Shown one piece after another: positions 53,149 to 60,362 of a DNA stretch of 60,362 nucleotides; the stretch's first letter is position 1, and the number at the start of each line of letters is the position of its first letter. This stretch comes from Chryseobacterium sp. YIM B08800 (GTDB lineage Bacteria > Bacteroidota > Bacteroidia > Flavobacteriales > Weeksellaceae), in the NCBI RefSeq assembly GCF_026163565.1, contig NZ_JAPDKN010000001.1, forward strand, positions 1-60,362, read 5' to 3'. The position numbers and the translations under genes were made by a program. The notes under the pieces are model-generated. The model was given only the letters and a program-made list of their open reading frames with translations, did not search any database and was not told the origin of the DNA.

Positions 53149-53278
53149 TTTATAGAAATTTTACGTGGGGCTAATTTACAGATTTTAACTTATTTAAATT
53201 GAATAAAATATCACACAATTTCAATTTGTCATTTCATCGAATGTGACCGTTTATTATCAGTAGTAATTAATGTTTAAT

Positions 53279-53286
53279 TAAATTTG
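53279..53286 (+). promoter_or_regulatory. Candidate -7 element for the 53312 gene
   Basis: TAAATTTG, about 26 bases before the ATG at 53312. Matches TANNTTTG. Confidence 0.4.
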
Positions 53287-53311
53287 TTTACAAATATTGA
53301 CCATTTAAAGT

Positions 53312-53770
53312 ATGATACTTGAATTTTCCAGACCTCTAATAGGTATCCTCCTCTTCTGCTTTTTTGTTTTATATAAATATTTGTGCAGAAAAGAACTACT
53401 GATTAACTTCATTTTAGATTTTATTGTAGGAACCATGATCCTCATTATGGCGGAAATATATTTTACAGATCAAATTAAAAATTTTGGTGGTCACGGCAGC
53501 GCAATGCTTTCTGTTATCAATTTTATTTACTTTTCTTTATTGTATGTTATTTCTACCTCATTTTTATATTGGAAAAAATCTAAGATCAGTAGCTTGACCC
53601 TCCCTATTTTTCTTTACTCAATAGTAATATTTGAGTTTCTTTTCTTCTCCGGAATATCAAAGCTTTTTTGGAAAAGCACTTTAATTGCAATATTATGTGC
53701 CTTTTTCCCAATATATCTTATTAATTATTTTAGAATTTTCTATATAAATTTCAATCATAAAGAAAAGTAA
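53312..53770 (+). CDS. Small multi-pass membrane protein
   Basis: 152 residues with about five membrane segments (PLIGILLFCFFVLYKYL, NFILDFIVGTMILIMAEIYF, MLSVINFIYFSLLYVIST, LTLPIFLYSIVIFEFLFF, STLIAILCAFFPIYLINYF). No charged catalytic motif, no family recognised. Its start ATG follows the TAAATTTG box; a 140-base gap separates it from menD, which has its own promoter. Confidence 0.6.
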   Translation: MILEFSRPLIGILLFCFFVLYKYLCRKELLINFILDFIVGTMILIMAEIYFTDQIKNFGGHGSAMLSVINFIYFSLLYVISTSFLYWKKSKISSLTLPIFLYSIVIFEFLFFSGISKLFWKSTLIAILCAFFPIYLINYFRIFYINFNHKEK

Positions 53771-53810
53771 AACACTCCCCAAATCATTTTACAATTCATT
53801 ATTTATAAAC

Positions 53811-53912
53811 TAAATTTGCTTTATGAAATCGCCAAAGGCTCAATTAGTAAATAAATGTGAGTAAAAATTAAGGCGATTGCATTTGACCTAAAAAAACAAT
53901 AGAAATTTTCAA
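53811..53912 (+). promoter_or_regulatory. menD leader with -7 box, short ORF and inverted repeat
   Basis: TAAATTTG at 53811-53818 is a good -7 box. The leader of about 90 bases contains a 13-codon ORF (MKSPKAQLVNKCE, 53823-53864) whose start lies just before ATCGCC (53828-53833), which can pair with GGCGAT (53871-53876). Translation of the short ORF and the pairing would interfere with each other, so it could regulate menD. Confidence 0.4.
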
Positions 53913-55589
53913 ATGAAAAAATATTCTTCTAAGAGAAGTATTCAGGTACTTGCTAATATTCTTCACCAATACGGAATTTTAGACGTTGTGATATCTCCGG
54001 GATCCAGAAATGCTCCTTTGGCGATTCATTTTTCAGAGATGGATGATTTCAACTGTTTCAGCATTGTTGATGAAAGAAGTGCGGCTTTTGTTGCTCTCGG
54101 AATGGCAATGAGCGAAAAAAAGCCTGTTGTAATTACCTGTACAAGCGGTTCTGCAGCGGCAAATTATTATCCTGCAGTTACCGAAGCTTTTTATCAGAAT
54201 ATTCCGTTGTTGATTTTAACGGCAGACCGACCAACTGATTATGTTGATCTTTTTGACGGACAAACGATCCGACAAAACAATCTGTTTCATCAGCATTCTT
54301 ACGGAGATTTTCAATTAGTTGAAGACAGTAAAGATGATGCAGAAAGCATCAATTCAGATCTTATAAAAAAGGCAATTGAGCTTTGTTTTGAAAAACAAGG
54401 TGCGGTTCATATCAATATTCCTTTAGAAGAACCTTTGTACGAATTGGTTTCAGAGCTTCCGACCTTCCCGGTGATTGAGAAAACCATTAAAAAGAAAGAG
54501 TACGAAATTCCCTCCAATTTAATTGCAGACTGGAATACTTCACAGAGAATTATGATTCTTGTAGGTACAAAAGGCTACAGCCCTGAATTGGAAAACCAGC
54601 TTACCCAATTGGTAAAAAACCATTCTGTTGTTGTTTTAAGCGAAGCGAATTCAAATTTATATCATGAAAAGTTTTTCAGGCATATCGACCGATATATTTT
54701 TGCATTTACCGAAGACGATTTTAAAACTTATGCTCCAGATTTATTGATTACTGTTGGGCAAAATGTGGTTTCTAAAAAAGTAAAACAATTTTTAAGAAAT
54801 GCACATCCTAAGCAACATTGGCATCTGGATGAAGTTTGGCAACCCGACACTTACTTTTCATTGACTCAGAAAATAGAAATTAAGCCCGAGGTTTTCTTTT
54901 CTAAATTATTAAATTTCATCAACTTAGAACCTAAACCTTATTATAATCTTTGGGATGTTTTAAGAGATAAAAAAGACAAAAAGCATGACGACTTTTTAAA
55001 TTTAGCTGAGTTTTCAGATTTTTATTTCTTTAATAAAGCTTCGCAGAGCATTCCCGAGAATTACAATATTCATTTCAGTAATTCATCGGCAATTCGTTAT
55101 GCACAACTTTTTGATTTTGGAAAGAGAAAAATGTATTGCAACCGTGGAACAAGCGGAATTGATGGTTCTACTTCCACCGCAATGGGCTTCGCCATCAAAA
55201 ACAAAAACCCTACCTTGCTGATTACAGGTGATTTAAGCTTTTTCTATGACATTAATGGCTTGTGGAATCAGTACATTCCGCCATTTACAAGGATTATTAT
55301 TTTTAATAACGGGGAAGGAAATATTTTTAAAATAATTCCGGGTCCCGGAAATGCGAATTCAAATACGGTTGATGAATTTATTTCTACAAAACATCATAAA
55401 AATGCAGAATTTATGGCTAAACATTTTGGTTTTTCTTATGTGAAAGTTGAAGATGACAGAACTTTAGACCGAGTCTTTGAGAATTTCTTCAAACCAGATT
55501 CACTTCCTAAGATCATGGAAGTCAATACACAAGGTAAAAATAATGCAGATACACAGAAAGCTTATTTTAATTTTTTAAAGGAAAGCTAA
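53913..55589 (+). CDS. menD: SEPHCHC synthase, menaquinone biosynthesis
   Basis: 558 residues. Thiamine-diphosphate enzyme joining isochorismate and 2-oxoglutarate. Signatures: VISPGSRNAPLAIHFSEMDD, CTSGSAAANYYPAVTEAFYQ, DRPTDYVDLFDGQTIRQNN, CNRGTSGIDGSTSTAMGFAI (ThDP region) and LLITGDLSFFYDINGLWN (metal site GDxSx..N). Menaquinone is the respiratory quinone of Flavobacteriia. The leader carries a candidate regulatory structure. Confidence 0.96.
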   Translation: MKKYSSKRSIQVLANILHQYGILDVVISPGSRNAPLAIHFSEMDDFNCFSIVDERSAAFVALGMAMSEKKPVVITCTSGSAAANYYPAVTEAFYQNIPLLILTADRPTDYVDLFDGQTIRQNNLFHQHSYGDFQLVEDSKDDAESINSDLIKKAIELCFEKQGAVHINIPLEEPLYELVSELPTFPVIEKTIKKKEYEIPSNLIADWNTSQRIMILVGTKGYSPELENQLTQLVKNHSVVVLSEANSNLYHEKFFRHIDRYIFAFTEDDFKTYAPDLLITVGQNVVSKKVKQFLRNAHPKQHWHLDEVWQPDTYFSLTQKIEIKPEVFFSKLLNFINLEPKPYYNLWDVLRDKKDKKHDDFLNLAEFSDFYFFNKASQSIPENYNIHFSNSSAIRYAQLFDFGKRKMYCNRGTSGIDGSTSTAMGFAIKNKNPTLLITGDLSFFYDINGLWNQYIPPFTRIIIFNNGEGNIFKIIPGPGNANSNTVDEFISTKHHKNAEFMAKHFGFSYVKVEDDRTLDRVFENFFKPDSLPKIMEVNTQGKNNADTQKAYFNFLKES

Positions 55590-55600
55590 GAAATACTGAA

Positions 55601-55705
55601 CCATTAAGGAAAGTTAAGCAGTTAAGATAGGTTAAGATTTTAAGCATGAATTCTTACAGCGAAGCTAAATCTTAATGTTCTAAACTTCTTAAAAAATCTT
55701 AATGG
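55601..55705. repeat. TTAAG word repeat with inverted ends behind menD
   Basis: Several TTAAG words (CCATTAAG, GTTAAGCA, GTTAAGAT, TTTTAAGC) are followed by inverse copies; CCATTAAG at 55601-55608 pairs with CTTAATGG at 55698-55705. Confidence 0.55.
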
Positions 55706-55706
55706 T

Positions 55707-55744
55707 AAAAAAGCAGATTTATTTAATTATAAATCTGCTTTTTT
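55707..55744. terminator. Bidirectional terminator between menD and pabC
   Basis: AAAAAAGCAGATTTA (55707-55721) pairs perfectly with TAAATCTGCTTTTTT (55730-55744). Confidence 0.88.
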
Positions 55745-55782
55745 ATTTAATCTGCGAGAGAAAAATATTTTAAAGAAATTAT

Positions 55783-56409
55783 TTAAATATCCAAATAATC
55801 ATCATTCCCGGGAAGATTGGTGATTTTATGAATAGGATAAATAAACATATCATCGAAGTCATTCAACGCATTAATCAACTGAAAATGTGAGAATTCCTTA
55901 ATATTCTGCAAAGTAATTTCTGCTTCTTTTATTTTCTTTTTCTTTAAAAGGTTTTGTCTTTGCACACCGTTTAAAAGATAAGTTGACGGCGTAAACCAGT
56001 CTTTCCCTTTTTGAAACAAAAGATTGGAAAACGAAGTGTCTGTAATATGATTATTTTTTACGATAATAATTTCCTCAGCTTTAGACTTCATCTTCATTTT
56101 TTCAAGCTCTTTGCGGTCTTCAAACTTAAAAGAGTAATCGTAGCTGTTATTTTCTACCAGTTGAAAATCCTGAATTTCCGGAATTGCATAAGGAATCATC
56201 ATGGTTCTGAATTTTTTATCCAAATCATACGTGATTCTCAGCTTGTACAAACCGTCTTCATCATGATTGAGATTTTTAAAAATTTTCTCCAAGTCAATAG
56301 AACCTTCTTTCCCAAAATGGGCGAAAGTCTCATTCACGCGTTTCTGGTGAAACTCCAACAGGAACAATTCCTGATCTTCTACTTTAATACTTTCAATGAA
56401 TTGGGACAT
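55783..56409 (-). CDS. pabC: Aminotransferase class IV, aminodeoxychorismate lyase-like
   Basis: 208 residues, short for the PLP class IV fold (usual ~270), because the N-terminal domain is reduced. The C-terminal signature IIIVKNNHITDTSFSNLLF is present (Thr/Asp in place of the usual Glu-Thr), and the region FEDRKELEKMKMKSKAEE could hold the PLP lysine. Its start overlaps pabB by 17 bases. Together they would make p-aminobenzoate for folate. Assignment rests mainly on this pairing. Confidence 0.85.
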   Translation of the reverse strand: MSQFIESIKVEDQELFLLEFHQKRVNETFAHFGKEGSIDLEKIFKNLNHDEDGLYKLRITYDLDKKFRTMMIPYAIPEIQDFQLVENNSYDYSFKFEDRKELEKMKMKSKAEEIIIVKNNHITDTSFSNLLFQKGKDWFTPSTYLLNGVQRQNLLKKKKIKEAEITLQNIKEFSHFQLINALNDFDDMFIYPIHKITNLPGNDDYLDI

Positions 56410-57370
56410 AAATTTTGTTTTTCATTTCCTGATACTCGTCTTCTAGCTTGCTCATGTGTGTAATTCCGCCACCGCTTTTAAAATACAATTGATCGCCTTC
56501 TTTTTCGATGAAACGAATCATTACACAACTGTCTAAATCTTTTCCATCAAACCAACCGCAAACTCCTGTATAAAAACCTCTGTCGAAACCTTCCGCTTCA
56601 AGGATGATCTCTAAAGTTTTAGGTTTTGGCGCTCCTAAAATAGATCCTGCAGGTAAAAGTTTTTTCATGATGCTTCCTACTTTTCCTTTAAACTCAGGTT
56701 TTAAATTACCTGAAATTTCGGAGCTCATCGCATACAGATCTTTCTGTTTTGTTTTCAGAAAATCAATATACTGGAATTTATCAACTTTCACATCATCTGC
56801 AACCATACTCAGATCATTTCTAAGCAAATCTACTACAGTATAATGTTCTGCCCTTTCTTTTTTATCATTCTTCAAAATTTCTGCAGCATTATCTAAAGAA
56901 GCATCAATCGTACCTTTCATCGGATAAGTCATGATTTTATCATCAACAATCTTCACGAAAGTTTCAGGAGAAAAAAATACGAAAAAATCTTTATATAAAA
57001 CCTTGTATTTTGCAGAAGAATGATGAAAAATTTCTCCCAGGTTGAGATTCGTTTCAATTCTGGTTTTTCGGGTATAATTGGTAAGGTAAGAATTTCCCTG
57101 ACGAATATTTTTCTGAACGTGATCAAAACCTCTTTTAAAGCTTTCTAAAGACTCAGGAAATGATTTCCATTCTATTTTTTTATCTAAAACGTCCTGACTT
57201 TTCACATTCGAAAAATCCTGAAAATCAATCAACAAACCTTCTTTTTCAATTTCATCTTCTGTGAAAACTTCTACCTGATCAACCAGGAAGTCAATGATAA
57301 AGAAAAAAGGAACTTTCTGATGTGAAAGTTCGTCCATTTCAATAAATTTTTGATGATTCGCTGAAAACAT
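56393..57370 (-). CDS. pabB: Aminodeoxychorismate synthase component I
   Basis: 325 residues from the ATG at 57370. The open frame extends 22 codons, but those overlap the divergent gene and lie upstream of the -7 box. Chorismate-binding core: NSYLTNYTRKT, FSPETFVKIVDDKIMTYPMKGT, HYTVVDLLRNDLSMV, PAGSILGAPKPKTLEII, GFYTGVCGWFD, SGGGITHMS. Shorter than classical PabB because the N-terminal domain is minimal. Amination with ammonia from glutamine requires a partner amidotransferase not seen here. Confidence 0.92.
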   Translation of the reverse strand: MFSANHQKFIEMDELSHQKVPFFFIIDFLVDQVEVFTEDEIEKEGLLIDFQDFSNVKSQDVLDKKIEWKSFPESLESFKRGFDHVQKNIRQGNSYLTNYTRKTRIETNLNLGEIFHHSSAKYKVLYKDFFVFFSPETFVKIVDDKIMTYPMKGTIDASLDNAAEILKNDKKERAEHYTVVDLLRNDLSMVADDVKVDKFQYIDFLKTKQKDLYAMSSEISGNLKPEFKGKVGSIMKKLLPAGSILGAPKPKTLEIILEAEGFDRGFYTGVCGWFDGKDLDSCVMIRFIEKEGDQLYFKSGGGITHMSKLEDEYQEMKNKIYVPIH

Positions 57371-57374
57371 TCCG

Positions 57375-57402
57375 CAAAAGTAGTTATTGATGTTTACTTT
57401 TG
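57375..57402. promoter_or_regulatory. Face-to-back divergent promoter palindrome
   Basis: CAAAAGTA (57375-57382), 12 bases, TACTTTTG (57395-57402): a perfect inverted repeat in which each arm is a TANNTTTG -7 box, one for pabB leftward and one for the membrane gene rightward. The pabB box ends 4 bases from its ATG. Confidence 0.6.
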
Positions 57403-57417
57403 CATAAAATTTTTTCA

Positions 57418-58152
57418 ATGCAGGAGAATTATCCACAAAAACCGGGAATCGATTTTATTTTAAAACAAGCATTTTTTTACTGGAATAAAACGTTGGTTTA
57501 CCAAATGATTTTTTCGGTTATTTATTTGGCTTTATTTTCTACGGTTTTCTTATACTTTTCAGGTCGATACGGAATTATGGATCAGCTTTTAGGTGCAATG
57601 TCTGATTATATGAAAATAGGACCTGCAGGATTAGAAGCATACAAAAATGATATTTCTGCAATCATGATAAGTGAAGGGTTTCAGAACTTTTATCTTGGCT
57701 TGGTAGCAACTCTGATTTTTCTTTATCCTTTAAATTTAGGTTTTTTTCAAATCTTTAGAAAAATTGATCTTAAAGAAAATGTTGAATTAAGAGATTTATT
57801 TGCCGGATATAACGGGCTGAATTTCTTCAGATATGCAAGTTACTTCATATTCTGGTATTTCTTATACACTTTTATCGCTCAAACCCTTATTCTTCCTATT
57901 GTTTGGGTAATGATAACATTGTTTGTGGCGCCGTTAATGTTTTTTCAGAACAAAACTATTTTTGAAGGAATTGCTTTAAACTGGAAAGCGTTAAAAATGT
58001 ATTTCATCGAGATATTAGTTTGTACAATAGTTGCCGTTTTATTTAAATACATCGGTTTCGGAATCTTTTTAGTCGGTGGATTATTCACTTTTCCATTTTG
58101 GAATGCGATGATTTATTCATTGTATAAAACTATTTTCATCGAGAAAGTCTGA
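57418..58152 (+). CDS. Multi-pass membrane protein
   Basis: 244 residues from the ATG at 57418 (MQENYPQKPGIDFILKQAFF); an upstream TTG frame overlaps the promoter. About six membrane segments (MIFSVIYLALFSTVFLYF, YLGLVATLIFLYPLNLGFF, YFIFWYFLYTFIAQTLILPI..) with NWKALKM and a short C-terminal tail. Domain layout resembles the gene that follows (58223-58960), so they may be diverged paralogues in one transcription unit. No function known. Confidence 0.72.
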   Translation: MQENYPQKPGIDFILKQAFFYWNKTLVYQMIFSVIYLALFSTVFLYFSGRYGIMDQLLGAMSDYMKIGPAGLEAYKNDISAIMISEGFQNFYLGLVATLIFLYPLNLGFFQIFRKIDLKENVELRDLFAGYNGLNFFRYASYFIFWYFLYTFIAQTLILPIVWVMITLFVAPLMFFQNKTIFEGIALNWKALKMYFIEILVCTIVAVLFKYIGFGIFLVGGLFTFPFWNAMIYSLYKTIFIEKV

Positions 58153-58167
58153 TTTTGAAAAATGTGT

Positions 58168-58222
58168 GGTGTTTTTGTTCTCAAAAAAAATTAAATTTGA
58201 GAAACATTAAAAAACAAACACC
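58168..58222 (+). promoter_or_regulatory. -7 box and 5' UTR inverted repeat of the 58223 gene
   Basis: GGTGTTT at 58168-58174 pairs with AAACACC-type sequence just before the ATG (58216-58222), and TTCTCAAA pairs with TTTGAGAA. TAAATTTG at 58192-58199 within the loop matches TANNTTTG. So the hairpin is partly upstream of the likely start of transcription. Confidence 0.4.
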
Positions 58223-58960
58223 ATGTCCGAATTTAAAGAATTTGATCAGCAAGGATCTGTACCTGAAAGAAATACAGGATCTATTATTTCTCATGCTTTC
58301 GAAATGTATAAAGGCGTTTTTCTTTATGCTTTGGTAGTGATGATTATTTATTTTATTGCAGATTCTATTTTACAATCTATCACAGGATTAAAGTGGTATT
58401 CGAATTACAGCAGTTTCAGAAACTTTGATGAAGACAATTACAGAAATATTTTGATAAACAGACCGGGAACTTCTCTTTATTATTCATTTTCGGGTTTACT
58501 GAGTATTCTTTTGTCGCCTCTTTTTGTTGGTTTAATGTATATTACGAACAAATTCAACACAAAAGCTTCAATCGAGTTTTCTGATTTATTTATTGGTTAC
58601 CGTCAAAATCTAGGAAATATTTTACTGTATAGTTTGATTACCAATATCATTTTATGGGTTTCTATTGCCATGTGCTTTATCCCGTTTTTATTTGTATATC
58701 CATTATTTTTTCTTGGTTATCCTATTCTTTTGTTTGAAAATTCAAATGCCATGGATGCAATTTCAAAAACCTATAATATTGTCAAAGAAAATTATAGTAT
58801 TTTTTGGGGAACTGCAATTTTAGGTGGAGTTATTACACTTTCCGGAATATTACTTTGTTGTGTTGGTATAATTTTTACTTATCCATTTGTCTATATAGCT
58901 ATGTATTCTGCATATTGCGCATATTTAGGTAAACCACGACAAATAACATATAATAAATGA
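58223..58960 (+). CDS. Multi-pass membrane protein
   Basis: 245 residues. A ~20-residue cytoplasmic start, then about six membrane segments (LYALVVMIIYFIADSILQSI, LYYSFSGLLSILLSPLFVGLMY, ILLYSLITNIILWVSIAM.., FLFVYPLFFLGYPILLFE). The region SHAFEMYKGVFLYA and AMDAISKTYNIVKENYSIFW resemble glycerophosphodiester-phosphodiesterase-like membrane proteins. Function unknown. Its stop overlaps the next start as ATGA. Confidence 0.75.
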   Translation: MSEFKEFDQQGSVPERNTGSIISHAFEMYKGVFLYALVVMIIYFIADSILQSITGLKWYSNYSSFRNFDEDNYRNILINRPGTSLYYSFSGLLSILLSPLFVGLMYITNKFNTKASIEFSDLFIGYRQNLGNILLYSLITNIILWVSIAMCFIPFLFVYPLFFLGYPILLFENSNAMDAISKTYNIVKENYSIFWGTAILGGVITLSGILLCCVGIIFTYPFVYIAMYSAYCAYLGKPRQITYNK

Positions 58961-60057
58961 TACCACAAAATAAAGACAAACAAATCAGTAGCACAGCGAT
59001 AAAACAAGTTTCTTTGCTTGCAATCATTTTGGTTTTAGCAGGTTTAATCTGTTTTAATCTTGCGCTTTTCATCCCTTCAGTTTTGGGAGCGATAACCATT
59101 TATGTAGTCTGCAGAAAATATAATTTTTACCTGCAGGAAGAACGAAAATGGAAACCGTGGGCTTCTGCATTGGTTCTCATGTTGGCAAGTTTAATTATTA
59201 TTATTCTTCCTGTCTACTTTATTGCCGATTTATTGATTGAAAAGCTTGGAAACGCGCAAGCTTACATGAATAAGTTTAATATTTTCGTTGACAAAATCCA
59301 TACATTTATTTACAATAAAACCAGTTTTGATATTCTGAGTAAAGAGAATATGACCAAGCTTAAAGATTCTGCCGGAAAGTATTCTACATCAGCTCTTAGC
59401 GGAACATTTAATACTTTGACGGTAGTGATGTCAATGTATTTCATTCTTTATTTTATGTTTGAGAAGCCAAGATTATTCGAAAGAATTTTAGCTTCAGCCG
59501 CACCTTTGAAAAGAGCAAATGTCTCTTTAATTGGCGAAAAAATGCGTAAATTAATTATGGCAAACGCAATCGGGCTTCCTGTTGTCGCTTTAGGACAAGG
59601 GATAATCGCATTGATTGGTTATTTTATCTTTGGTGCACCAAGTCCTATTTTGTTATTTGCATTAACAGCGGCGGCATCGATGATTCCGGTGGTGGGAGCG
59701 GCAATTGTTTATGTTCCGATTTGTATTTTTATGATTGCAGAAGGTCAAACCGGACCTGGAATTGGTCTTGGACTTTATTGCATCATTGTCGTTGGTCTCA
59801 CAGATAATGTACTTCGTTTTACATTGCTAAAAAAATTGGAAGATATTCACCCTTTAAATACCGTTTTCGGAATCATTATGGGAATGAATTTATTTGGGTT
59901 TATGGGATTGATTTTCGGACCTATTTTAGTGTCATTTACACTACTTCTTATTCAGGTGTACAGAAATGAATTTTCGGATGATGAAACCCCAGAACTTCAA
60001 CTTTCTGATAAAGATAGAGACGACGATTTAGAAAATAAAATTGATTTAATAGTTTAA
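58957..60057 (+). CDS. AI-2E family transporter, second copy
   Basis: 366 residues, same topology as the gene at 20262-21374: tight N-terminal segments (AIILVLAGLICFNLALFIPS), an amphipathic loop (KIHTFIYNKTSFDILSKEN), and a C-terminal bundle with APSPILLFALTAAASMIPVVGAAIVYVPI and LFGFMGLIFGPILV. An acidic C-terminal tail (SDKDRDDDLENK) is unlike the first copy. Start overlaps the previous stop by 4 bases. Substrate unknown. Confidence 0.88.
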   Translation: MIPQNKDKQISSTAIKQVSLLAIILVLAGLICFNLALFIPSVLGAITIYVVCRKYNFYLQEERKWKPWASALVLMLASLIIIILPVYFIADLLIEKLGNAQAYMNKFNIFVDKIHTFIYNKTSFDILSKENMTKLKDSAGKYSTSALSGTFNTLTVVMSMYFILYFMFEKPRLFERILASAAPLKRANVSLIGEKMRKLIMANAIGLPVVALGQGIIALIGYFIFGAPSPILLFALTAAASMIPVVGAAIVYVPICIFMIAEGQTGPGIGLGLYCIIVVGLTDNVLRFTLLKKLEDIHPLNTVFGIIMGMNLFGFMGLIFGPILVSFTLLLIQVYRNEFSDDETPELQLSDKDRDDDLENKIDLIV

Positions 60058-60060
60058 AGA

Positions 60061-60327
60061 ATGGAGCAAGGAATAAATCCTGAAATTTTACAGGAAATAT
60101 GTGTAGTAAAAATGCCTTTCGGAAAATATAAAGATACTGTTTTAGCTGACCTTCCGATAAGTTATCTGGAATGGTTTCAGCGCCAAGGAATGCCACCCGG
60201 AAAATTGGGAATGCAGCTTTCTACGATTTACGAAATAAAATTAAATGGTTTGATGGATTTGCTTACGCCTCTTCGTGGTGGAAAAGTGAGTTATGAAAAA
60301 CCTAAAACCAAGATTTATAAGTTTTAA
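60061..60327 (+). CDS. DUF3820 protein
   Basis: 88 residues. MPFGKYKDTVLADLPISYLEWF followed by QGMPPGKLGMQL matches DUF3820, a small family once named putative quorum-sensing-regulated virulence factor. Cytoplasmic; function unproven. It begins 3 bases after the transporter gene, so it belongs to the same unit. Confidence 0.85.
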   Translation: MEQGINPEILQEICVVKMPFGKYKDTVLADLPISYLEWFQRQGMPPGKLGMQLSTIYEIKLNGLMDLLTPLRGGKVSYEKPKTKIYKF

Positions 60328-60347
60328 ATATTTTATAGAGTTTCGGG

Positions 60348-60362
60348 GGCACCTTTGGTGCC
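60348..60362 (+). terminator. Terminator at the right window edge (partial)
   Basis: GGCACC-TTT-GGTGCC hairpin ends exactly at the window edge, so a following T-run cannot be seen. Confidence 0.5.

Noticed and set aside
58155..58337. 60-codon plus-strand ORF
   Set aside because: It covers the promoter and first codons of the 58223 gene in another frame.

Overview
The window is a stretch of Bacteroidota chromosome, most likely Flavobacteriia/Weeksellaceae and Chryseobacterium-like. The reasons are the AT-rich DNA, the near absence of Shine-Dalgarno sequences, many promoter -7 boxes of the form TANNTTTG close to start codons, short lipoboxes ending in S-C, and family-specific genes (DUF4349, DUF4251, DUF4836 lipoproteins, a secreted beta-propeller-type protein). 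No tRNA, rRNA, CRISPR array, insertion sequence or prophage was seen. The genus is an inference; no database was searched.

Layout. 1-7446: a cut-off secreted protein, a decayed small gene, an alpha/beta hydrolase, lipoproteins, seryl-tRNA synthetase and asparagine synthase. 7756-11959: surface polysaccharide genes (flippase, glycosyltransferase, multi-pass membrane protein). 12074-17519: an Fe-S oxidoreductase pair behind an MlaD-type lipid-transport gene, then a PpiD-like periplasmic chaperone, divergent from lon. 17778-25777: Lon, an AI-2E-type transporter, a double-glycine leader peptide, DoxX, an acyl-CoA dehydrogenase and lipoproteins. 25972-33470: pgi, a small toxin-antitoxin pair, folD, queE, a glycan-initiating sugar transferase, and mlaEF with an outer-membrane protein. 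33506-38982: M48 protease, meaB, two tandem cytochrome c lipoproteins, a dipeptide epimerase.

39009-42231 is the most unusual part: a tightly packed leftward operon of rtcB (RNA ligase), an aminoglycoside-nucleotidyltransferase-like gene, prfH (release factor H) and a TPR gene. RtcB2-PrfH is a known repair pair for ribosomes nicked at the decoding centre; the extra nucleotidyltransferase and TPR genes could be new parts of it. About 340 bases upstream on the same strand lies a candidate structured RNA (42567-42734) with its own -7 box, a predicted three-way junction, a 25-codon ORF and a strong terminator.

42854-60362: a DUF4836 lipoprotein with an ABC exporter, a TIR-domain protein 4 bases behind methylmalonyl-CoA mutase, prolyl oligopeptidase, a 2-oxoglutarate oxygenase, menD with a structured leader, the pabC/pabB folate pair divergent from membrane proteins, a second AI-2E-type transporter and a DUF3820 protein. 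Several intergenic gaps hold short tandem-plus-inverted word repeats whose word differs from place to place.
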